Origin: Lachnospiraceae bacterium | GTDB lineage: Bacteria > Bacillota > Clostridia > Lachnospirales > Lachnospiraceae | Assembly: GCA_021200345.1 (NCBI GenBank) | Contig: JAJQGR010000338.1 | Span: forward strand, 1 to 12,331 | Direction of reading: 5' to 3' | DNA length: 12,331 bases | In this document: one piece after another, positions 6,619 through 10,992 of the stretch | Layout: each line of letters opens with the position of its first letter | Numbering within the stretch: the first letter of the stretch is position 1 | Notes under the pieces: generated by a model | Databases searched by the model: none | Seen by the model: the letters and a program-made list of their open reading frames with translations, nothing else | What the model was told of the DNA's origin: nothing | Translations under genes and position numbers: made by a program

Positions 6619-6646
6619 ATTGTATGCTTTCCTGTATAAATTTGAA
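6619..6646 (-). promoter_or_regulatory. Possible sigma-A promoter of ylmC/ymxH
   Basis: The minus strand carries TTCAAA (6641-6646), 16 bases and TACAAT (6619-6624). The start codon is about 21 bases beyond the -10. The -35 is weak. It overlaps the sigma-G type promoter at 6634-6662 on the other strand, so the two could exclude each other. Confidence 0.45.
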
Positions 6647-6662
6647 CATCCGAACCATACTA
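6634..6662 (+). promoter_or_regulatory. Candidate sigma-G (or sigma-F) promoter of sigG
   Basis: GTATA (6634-6638), 17 bases and CATACTA (6656-6662) match the forespore sigma-G pattern (-35 GnATR, -10 CATnnTA) at every constrained position. The GG that sigma-F prefers before the -10 is absent, so autoregulation by sigma-G fits better than sigma-F control, although the two specificities overlap. The transcript would have a leader of roughly 115 bases. Confidence 0.6.
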
Positions 6663-6670
6663 AAAGATGA

Positions 6671-6776
6671 GGCTGCCGGGCAGCCATGATAACACAAAAG
6701 ACAGCGTCGATACAGGAACAAACCTTTTCCTGTGTCGGCGCTGTCTGAATCAGGGTCGCATAAGACCCGGTCCGGG
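6671..6776 (+). promoter_or_regulatory. Structured 5' leader of sigG with a 20-bp hairpin
   Basis: Three hairpins can form between the predicted start of transcription and the sigG ribosome binding site. The first is 6671-6685 (GGCTGC/GCAGCC). The second is a long stem with arms 6699-6718 and 6727-6746, 20 pairs including two G-U pairs, around an 8-base loop. The third is GGGTC/GACCC at 6753-6757 and 6764-6768. CCCGG (6766-6770) could alternatively pair with CCGGG (6772-6776), which overlaps the start of the Shine-Dalgarno site. The long stem is perfect only as plus-strand RNA, because the two G-U pairs become A-C mismatches on the minus strand. This suggests a role in the sigG transcript. 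I recall that the B. subtilis sigG leader hairpin lowers translation. Confidence 0.6.
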
Positions 6777-6784
6777 AGGAACTG

Positions 6785-7555
6785 ATGGGAAAAGTGGAAA
6801 TCTGCGGCGTCAATACCGCTAAATTACCTTTGCTTGCGCAGGAAGAAAAGGACGCTCTTTTTGAGCTGATTGCCCAGGGCGACCAGAGTGCCCGTGAAAA
6901 ATATATAGAAGGAAATTTACGGCTGGTTTTAAGCGTCATCAAACGTTTTTCCGCCACGGAAGAAAACGTGGATGATCTGTTTCAGATCGGATGTGTGGGG
7001 CTGATCAAAGCAATAGACAATTTTGACAGAAGTCTGGGGGTCAAGTTCAGTACTTACGCTGTCCCCATGATTATGGGAGAGATCCGGCGCTATCTGCGCG
7101 ACGGCGGCTCTATCAGAGTCAGTCGTTCCCTGAAAGACATCGCCTACCGGGCCATGCAGGCCAGAGAAGCCATGATGAGCAGCTCTCAAAAGGAGCCCAC
7201 CGTGGAGGAAATCGCCACGGAAATCGGCATTCCTCTGGAGGACGTCGTCTATGCCCTGGATGCCATCCAGAGTCCGGTCAGTCTCTATGACCCCATCTAC
7301 AGTGACGGCGGCGATACCCTCTATGTGATGGACCAGATCAGCGACAAGAAAAACAAGGAAGAAAACTGGATTGAACACATTACCTTGAGTGAGGCCATGG
7401 GGCGGTTAAATGACCGGGAGAAGGAAATCATCACCCTGCGGTTCTTTGAGGGAAAGACACAGATGGAGGTGGCGGACTATATCGGTATTTCCCAGGCGCA
7501 GGTATCAAGGCTGGAGAAAAATGCACTGAAGAGTATGCGGCAGTATCTGGGGTGA
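6785..7555 (+). CDS. sigG: RNA polymerase sporulation sigma factor SigG
   Basis: Sigma-G directs late gene expression in the forespore after engulfment. The 256-residue protein begins with the SigG hallmark KVEICGVNTAKLPLL. Region 2 (about 28-98) includes NLRLVLSVIKRF, the core-binding DLFQIGCVGLIKAIDNFD and the -10 recognition helix FSTYAVPMIMGEIRRYLRD. Region 3 (about 110-185) contains IRVSRSLKDIAYRA and PTVEEIATEIG. Region 4 (about 205-256) ends in the helix-turn-helix KTQMEVADYIGISQAQVSRL. GGAGG lies 5 bases before the ATG. Unlike B. subtilis, no spoIIGA-sigE pair precedes it. It stands alone, divergent from ylmC/ymxH, and no clear terminator follows. Confidence 0.97.
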   Translation: MGKVEICGVNTAKLPLLAQEEKDALFELIAQGDQSAREKYIEGNLRLVLSVIKRFSATEENVDDLFQIGCVGLIKAIDNFDRSLGVKFSTYAVPMIMGEIRRYLRDGGSIRVSRSLKDIAYRAMQAREAMMSSSQKEPTVEEIATEIGIPLEDVVYALDAIQSPVSLYDPIYSDGGDTLYVMDQISDKKNKEENWIEHITLSEAMGRLNDREKEIITLRFFEGKTQMEVADYIGISQAQVSRLEKNALKSMRQYLG

Positions 7556-7588
7556 TAGCAAGTGAAAGAGAGAGACAAAACAGCAGGT

Positions 7589-7822
7589 CTATGATAGCCC
7601 TGACTTTCCACGTTCCAGGCAGACAAGATCACTCAGCCGCCGCACTGCCAGACCAGAACGCCGAAAGTTCCGGAACTTGCGATGACAGTTAAGCGAAGTA
7701 GAATTGAAAATAATATGATTGTGAACATGCGCCTTGTCGATATGAATGGCCACGATAAATGCATGATTCCCCTTTGGAAAACACATCGCCAGTTCATAAC
7801 CGATCTTGTTGGCTTTCTCCGG
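7589..7822 (-). pseudogene. Relic of a MobA-type (MOBP-like) relaxase, internal fragment
   Basis: The minus-strand frame between stops reads PEKANKIGYELAMCFPKG, then NHAFIVAIHIDKAHVHNH, IIFNSTSLNCHRKFRNF, and ends RLSDLVCLERGKSGLS. This matches the middle of mobilization relaxases of Firmicutes elements. HIDKAHVHNHIIFN is the metal-binding HxDxxHxHN motif that serves single-strand nicking at oriT. Only about 78 codons remain. The N-terminal domain with the catalytic tyrosine is missing (stop codon just upstream at 7823-7825). The frame ends shortly after the 'DLVCLE' position, where intact proteins continue for hundreds of residues. The first Met (7786) has no ribosome binding site. The fragment is therefore dead and records a past mobilizable element. 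Confidence 0.75.
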
Positions 7823-7996
7823 TTATAGAAACCAGCCATGCAATAAACATATTCAAATTTATCCCTGGCAAAGTGTGCAAAACGAATATTTCTCAGTATC
7901 TGTTTCAAATTTTTAGCTATTCAAATGCTATTCAAAAGCTATTCATTCCGAAAGCATGAGTCCTTTCAGAAAATCATTCTGTAGTTCTTCTCCGCC
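7823..7996. other. Non-coding stretch between two gene relics
   Basis: This AT-rich stretch has no supported gene. A minus-strand open frame continuous with the relaxase relic region in another phase (LKQILRNIRFAHFARDKFEY) matches no family I recognise and has no start with a ribosome binding site. The only structured element is the triple 11-bp repeat annotated separately. Confidence 0.5.
7916..7948. repeat. Three tandem 11-bp repeats (GCTATTCAAAW-like)
   Basis: GCTATTCAAAT (7916-7926), GCTATTCAAAA (7927-7937) and GCTATTCATTC (7938-7948) follow each other without gaps. The first two differ only in the last base, and the third keeps GCTATTCA. The period of 11 bp is close to one helical turn, as in protein-binding iterons, but the role is unknown. 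Confidence 0.7.
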
Positions 7997-8202
7997 TCAA
8001 ATACGCTTATATACAACTGGTACAGATTTTCCCTCGCGCATCAGTACATTCAATTCCTCCAGGCGATGCAAATATCTTGTGGCCGTTGACAATGTTTTCC
8101 CCGTTAAAGCCTCTGCTTGCTGCCGGGTTATTGAATATGTGTCTTTAAATATTCTACTGCGTTAATCACAGGATATAGTGCAGCAGCCTGATCACACTCC
8201 AT
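7997..8202 (-). pseudogene. Frameshifted winged-helix relic, resembling the C-terminus of Fic-family proteins
   Basis: On the minus strand one frame reads ECDQAAALYPVINAVEYLKT and stops. Shifted by one base near 8131-8136, the sequence continues as SITRQQAEALTGKTLSTATR, YLHRLEELNVLMREGKSV and PVVYKRI, then a stop at 7997-7999. Together these make one plausible winged helix-turn-helix of about 67 residues, like those ending Fic/DOC proteins and some AlbA-type regulators. The N-terminal catalytic part is missing and an internal frameshift splits the rest. The ATG at 8200-8202 has no ribosome binding site. It is very likely a decayed gene end; the family assignment is tentative. Confidence 0.5.
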
Positions 8203-8216
8203 TTTTATTTGTTAAA

Positions 8217-9266
8217 TTAACCTGGTATATGTATAATCTCATCAGCAAGTATAGAATACGCATACGCCATGGGATCGCGTTTTCTTAAAGATTTCAAAGC
8301 CTTTGCAACATCTTTATCAACATGCTGCCGTTTCAGATATTCATCCGGTTTTGATATTCTCTCAAAACTTCTTTTCTTTAGAATACCGGCTGTTAAGTAC
8401 ATGATAACCGGTGCATAAACGGATGCCGTTTCCGCGGAATAATTCAGGGAATACACATGCCCGGACAGGCTTCGGATTCCTTTCAGATAACTCTTATATT
8501 CCTCCGGGTTGACCAGCCCTCTCGCAGCCACACAGACTGACGCCTCATAAGTATCCATCAGCACATCCTGTTCCGTGGCTTCAATCCCCCTGTAAGCGAT
8601 TTCATCCCTGACAACCTCTGAATAAGTCCTGCACACCACATCGAAATCAGTCATGGCATCAGCAAGCATATATACATCAAACATCTGTTTCATGATTTCC
8701 AGGTCTTTTTTCGTTCCCAGCAGCACTCCCGTTGTGTGAGGTGCGAAAGCTGTCAGCTTATCCGCAAGTATACTGTTGGCATCCGGTATCTTCACCGTCA
8801 GATATTCCGGTTCCGTGATCAGGAGTTCCCCGGCAATCGGCCTTTCAACTATCTTTGTGTACTTGCTGTGTTCAAACAGAATATCCAGAATAATTTCCAG
8901 GGTCTCTCCCACCCTTGGGGAGTTAAACTGAAATTTAAAATGCCGCTTTTCTATATTATTTTTTCCTTTGCGGACCTGCTCCTCATAAGACTTAAAAGGG
9001 AAAATCTGCGCCGCCTTTTCAAGGTACTCGTCTACCTCTATTCCCGGCTCCACAATAATATCAATATCCGTAGACAGTCTCATAGGTTTATCCAGTAAAA
9101 GCAGAAGCGACGTCCCACCTTTAAAAATAAATGGAAGCTCCACTCTACGCAATGCTTCCAACAGGCCGAACGCAAACAGCACCCTCTCGATCAGGGCCGG
9201 ATCCCTCCTGCTTTTTTCACGCAGCTGCGTAATATGCTGCATTTCAAAGTTTTCCCTGCTTAACAT
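8217..9266 (-). CDS. AbiEii/AbiGii-family nucleotidyltransferase toxin (type IV toxin-antitoxin)
   Basis: The 349-residue protein has the AbiEii-type nucleotidyltransferase core. GGTS (50-53) is followed by the metal-binding STDIDI (D67, D69), a third acidic segment EIILDILFEH (about 124-133) and DKLTAF (169-174). In the AbiE system such toxins transfer nucleotides (reported onto tRNA for some members) and arrest growth, giving abortive phage defence. The C-terminal part (about 210-349) is helical and less conserved, with RKRDPMAYAY near the end. GGAGG lies about 7 bases before ATG 9266. The gene starts 23 bases after the stop of the antitoxin-like gene and is co-transcribed with it. The frame is intact with all key residues, so it is probably functional. 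I see no terminator behind it. Confidence 0.88.
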   Translation of the reverse strand: MLSRENFEMQHITQLREKSRRDPALIERVLFAFGLLEALRRVELPFIFKGGTSLLLLLDKPMRLSTDIDIIVEPGIEVDEYLEKAAQIFPFKSYEEQVRKGKNNIEKRHFKFQFNSPRVGETLEIILDILFEHSKYTKIVERPIAGELLITEPEYLTVKIPDANSILADKLTAFAPHTTGVLLGTKKDLEIMKQMFDVYMLADAMTDFDVVCRTYSEVVRDEIAYRGIEATEQDVLMDTYEASVCVAARGLVNPEEYKSYLKGIRSLSGHVYSLNYSAETASVYAPVIMYLTAGILKKRSFERISKPDEYLKRQHVDKDVAKALKSLRKRDPMAYAYSILADEIIHIPG

Positions 9267-9289
9267 ATATCTCCTCCCCCCTTACACAC

Positions 9290-10015
9290 TTACACAGTCC
9301 TCAGTTTCACACTGGTCTCTTCTGCAAGAAATTTTTTTATTTTGCCGGATATTTTACGCCTGTTTGCATATCGGAACATCCTGCTTTCATCTATCACATA
9401 ATTCTGAAATGCCGTCTCAAATATCTGCGGATATTCCGATTCCCCAAGCATGGACTTGACAAGATTCTCCGCAAATATATCGACCAGCAGCTTTTCCAGC
9501 TCCGTATGCCATCTGGCCTCAGACCCTTTCGGTGATTCGGTCATTATATTTTTGACAATAATCATATCGTCAGACCTGTAATAATAAAAATCCTCTTCCG
9601 TCGGTCTGATCAGAATTTTCCCTTCATATTCGTTTTTCAACCGCTCAAATACATCAGGGCACAGTTCCTTTTCCACATACACAAAGATAACATTGTGGGC
9701 AATCTGGTGGTTTACAAACCTGTTTAACTGGTACAGCTCCATAATTCTGAAATCCAGGTCATAAAAATCATGGGACAGGGTACTTGCAATATGAATTGAA
9801 GTATCAGAGTATGCATAATGATACGTCTGCAAGCCCTCTCTTAAGCAGTAAGCGTTCCTGCCAACTCTGACAATATCACCGCTTGACAAAAGCCTGCTTA
9901 AATATTTTTCCATTGTACTGGCGCAGGATACCATTCCGCAGCGCTGTGCTACATTGAATAACTCCTCTTTTTTGAAAACAGCCCTTTTACCAAGCTCCTT
10001 TAAACAAGCATCCAC
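9290..10015 (-). CDS. AbiEi-like antitoxin and autoregulator (winged-helix N-terminus; DUF6577-like)
   Basis: This 241-residue protein is encoded directly upstream of the AbiEii-type toxin, where the antitoxin of type IV systems sits. Residues 1-60 form a probable winged helix: FKKEELFNVAQRC as the first helices, STMEKYLSRLLSSGDIVRVG as recognition helix and wing, then AYCL. The rest has an HIASTL segment, FVYVEKELCPDVFERLKNEY and a helical C-terminus. I associate this architecture with the DUF6577/AbiEi-like partners of AbiEii toxins. AbiEi proteins neutralize the toxin and repress their own operon through promoter inverted repeats. Two such repeats flank the promoter here. The start is GTG 10015, with GGGAG about 10 bases upstream; no in-frame ATG or TTG lies nearer. 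Confidence 0.75.
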   Translation of the reverse strand: MDACLKELGKRAVFKKEELFNVAQRCGMVSCASTMEKYLSRLLSSGDIVRVGRNAYCLREGLQTYHYAYSDTSIHIASTLSHDFYDLDFRIMELYQLNRFVNHQIAHNVIFVYVEKELCPDVFERLKNEYEGKILIRPTEEDFYYYRSDDMIIVKNIMTESPKGSEARWHTELEKLLVDIFAENLVKSMLGESEYPQIFETAFQNYVIDESRMFRYANRRKISGKIKKFLAEETSVKLRTV

Positions 10016-10035
10016 GAAATCATCACTCCCTTTAT

Positions 10036-10069
10036 AAATTCGGCACTTTTTTATTATTGTGCCGAATTT
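10036..10069. promoter_or_regulatory. Operator-like inverted repeat IR1 (downstream of the AbiE promoter)
   Basis: AAATTCGGCAC (10036-10046) and GTGCCGAATTT (10059-10069) are perfect 11-bp reverse complements with a 12-base AT-only spacer. It lies between the -10 and the antitoxin ribosome binding site, covering about +6 to +39. It could act as a DNA operator, and as RNA it would form a leader hairpin. Confidence 0.75.
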
Positions 10070-10081
10070 TCATTCTCTTAC

Positions 10082-10110
10082 ATCTTAAACGTAAGTCTCA
10101 CAGCTGTCAA
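10082..10110 (-). promoter_or_regulatory. Sigma-A promoter of the AbiE-type operon
   Basis: The minus strand carries a perfect TTGACA (10105-10110), 17 bases and TAAGAT (10082-10087). The predicted start of transcription is near 10075. Operator-like repeats lie 3 bases upstream of the -35 and about 12 bases downstream of the -10. Confidence 0.75.
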
Positions 10111-10113
10111 TAC

Positions 10114-10147
10114 AATTTCGGCACTTTTTTAATTTAGTGCCGAAATT
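10114..10147. promoter_or_regulatory. Operator-like inverted repeat IR2 (upstream of the AbiE promoter)
   Basis: AATTTCGGCAC (10114-10124) and GTGCCGAAATT (10137-10147) are perfect 11-bp reverse complements with a 12-base AT-only spacer. Arm length, spacer length and core (CGGCAC-T6) equal those of IR1. The two centres are 78 bp apart. Confidence 0.75.
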
Positions 10148-10179
10148 ATGATGTCCAGGCTTTATTACAACTAAATTTT

Positions 10180-10389
10180 TCAACCCCAGTCCTCCTCTTC
10201 TTCCTGCATGGATTCCATAAATTCAGAAATCTTTTTACCCAGGTTCCTAATCTCTTCTAACGAATGGTTGACATGGGTAACCTCCCCTACTGTAAGCGGA
10301 TTTTTCCTCAATTCTCCGGCTCTGCTAAATTCGAGGAGTTCATTATACGTTTTGCATTCCGTTTTTGAAAGGATCGTGGCGACTGAATG
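10180..10389 (-). pseudogene. 5'-truncated ORF of unknown family
   Basis: The minus-strand frame from a stop at 10390-10392 to TGA at 10180 gives 69 residues. It reads ILSKTECKTYNELLEFS, then LRKNPLTVGEVTHVNHSLEE and ends SEFMESMQEEEEDWG. Codon use looks protein-like and the acidic tail is a natural C-terminus. There is no ATG, GTG or TTG near the start with a ribosome binding site. The first Met is only 12 residues from the end. It is most likely the C-terminal remnant of a gene cut off on the mscL side. I do not recognise the family. Confidence 0.35.
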
Positions 10390-10411
10390 TTATGGGAAGT
10401 AAAAGAAATCC

Positions 10412-10440
10412 TTGAAATTACCCTTTCCTTGTCATATAAT
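10412..10440 (+). promoter_or_regulatory. Sigma-A promoter of mscL
   Basis: TTGAAA (10412-10417), 17 bases and a perfect TATAAT (10435-10440). The start codon is 60 bases beyond the -10, leaving a leader of about 50 bases. Confidence 0.8.
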
Positions 10441-10500
10441 ACGAACAAAGCAACAAAATACTGATTTTTCAGGAAAATATTTTACGAAAGGACAAGTATT

Positions 10501-10896
10501 ATGAAAGCTCTTATCAAGGAATTCAAGGAATTCATTTCCAAGGGAGATGTCATGAGCATGGCCGTCGGTATTATTATCGGCTCCGCTTTCACTGCCATTG
10601 TCACTTCTCTGGTCAACGACATCATTACACCCATTATCGGTGTCATCATCGGCGGCATTGACTTCTCAGGCATCGCCATCACGCTGGGCAGCGCCTCCAT
10701 CGGGATCGGTTCCTTTATTCAGGCAATTATCAATTTCTTACTTACTGCTCTTGCTCTCTTTGCTATCGTGAAAGCGCTCAATTCCCTTCCTCGCAAAAAA
10801 GCAGAGCAGCCCGCGCCGGAACAACCCGCGCCTGTACCTGCGGATGTACAGCTTTTAACAGAAATCAGGGATTTGCTGAAAGAAGAAAAATCATAA
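10501..10896 (+). CDS. mscL: Large-conductance mechanosensitive channel MscL
   Basis: This 131-residue integral membrane protein forms a homopentameric pore that opens under membrane tension to release solutes on osmotic down-shock. The N-terminal amphipathic helix (IKEFKEFISKGDV) leads into TM1, MAVGIIIGSAFTAIVTSLV, with the Gly/Ala-rich pore face and the conserved ND after it. A short periplasmic loop of about 20 residues precedes TM2 (about 70-93, FIQAIINFLLTALALFAIV). The cytoplasmic tail has a Pro/Ala-rich linker (EQPAPEQPAPVPA) and the C-terminal helix LLTEIRDLLKEE. AAAGGA lies 8 bases before the ATG. It is a single-gene unit converging on rny. Confidence 0.98.
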   Translation: MKALIKEFKEFISKGDVMSMAVGIIIGSAFTAIVTSLVNDIITPIIGVIIGGIDFSGIAITLGSASIGIGSFIQAIINFLLTALALFAIVKALNSLPRKKAEQPAPEQPAPVPADVQLLTEIRDLLKEEKS

Positions 10897-10910
10897 GTTC
10901 TTTTCGATTT

Positions 10911-10945
10911 AAAAAGGGCCGCACATTTGTGCGACCCTCTTTTTT
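10911..10945. terminator. Bidirectional terminator between mscL and rny
   Basis: AGGG and CGCAC (10915-10924, one mismatched base between them) pair with GTGCG and CCCT (10929-10938) around an ATTT loop. The plus strand continues CTTTTTT and the minus strand continues TTTTT. It can therefore end both mscL (plus) and rny (minus). Confidence 0.85.
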
Positions 10946-10992
10946 ACTGAAAACTGGCGTAACAGTCTCCGGCATGTACCAATCGAAAGCCA

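Noticed and set aside
6699..6746. The long sigG-leader hairpin as a minus-strand terminator (a T-rich tract follows on that strand)
   Set aside because: No minus-strand gene ends there, and the stem has two A-C mismatches in minus-strand RNA but only G-U pairs in plus-strand RNA.
6598..6957. N-terminal extension of the ylmC frame to about 196 residues on the minus strand
   Set aside because: The extension runs antisense through sigG, has no family support, and the 76-residue form has the correct start with AAGGAG at 8 bases.
7665..7678. 14-bp perfect palindrome AAGTTCCGGAACTT
   Set aside because: It falls inside the relaxase relic, where the codons for K-F-R-N-F-R produce it. No promoter or partner site is nearby.
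10036..10147. The two inverted repeats as a short CRISPR-like or transposon-end array
   Set aside because: There are only two units, each internally palindromic with AT-only spacers, and no cas genes or transposase nearby. Their position around a promoter explains them better.
7556..10400. Flanking direct repeats (attachment sites) for the accessory segment
   Set aside because: Only weak A-rich similarity was seen at the two ends (near 7559 and 10397), not enough to call attachment sites.
10208..10402. Plus-strand 64-codon open frame before mscL
   Set aside because: It has no ribosome binding site. The minus-strand frame over the same bases is more protein-like, and the plus-strand mscL promoter starts only after it.
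10516..10533. Direct repeat AAGGAATTC twice at the start of mscL
   Set aside because: It encodes the KEFKEF segment of the conserved N-terminal amphipathic helix of MscL, so it is coding rather than regulatory.
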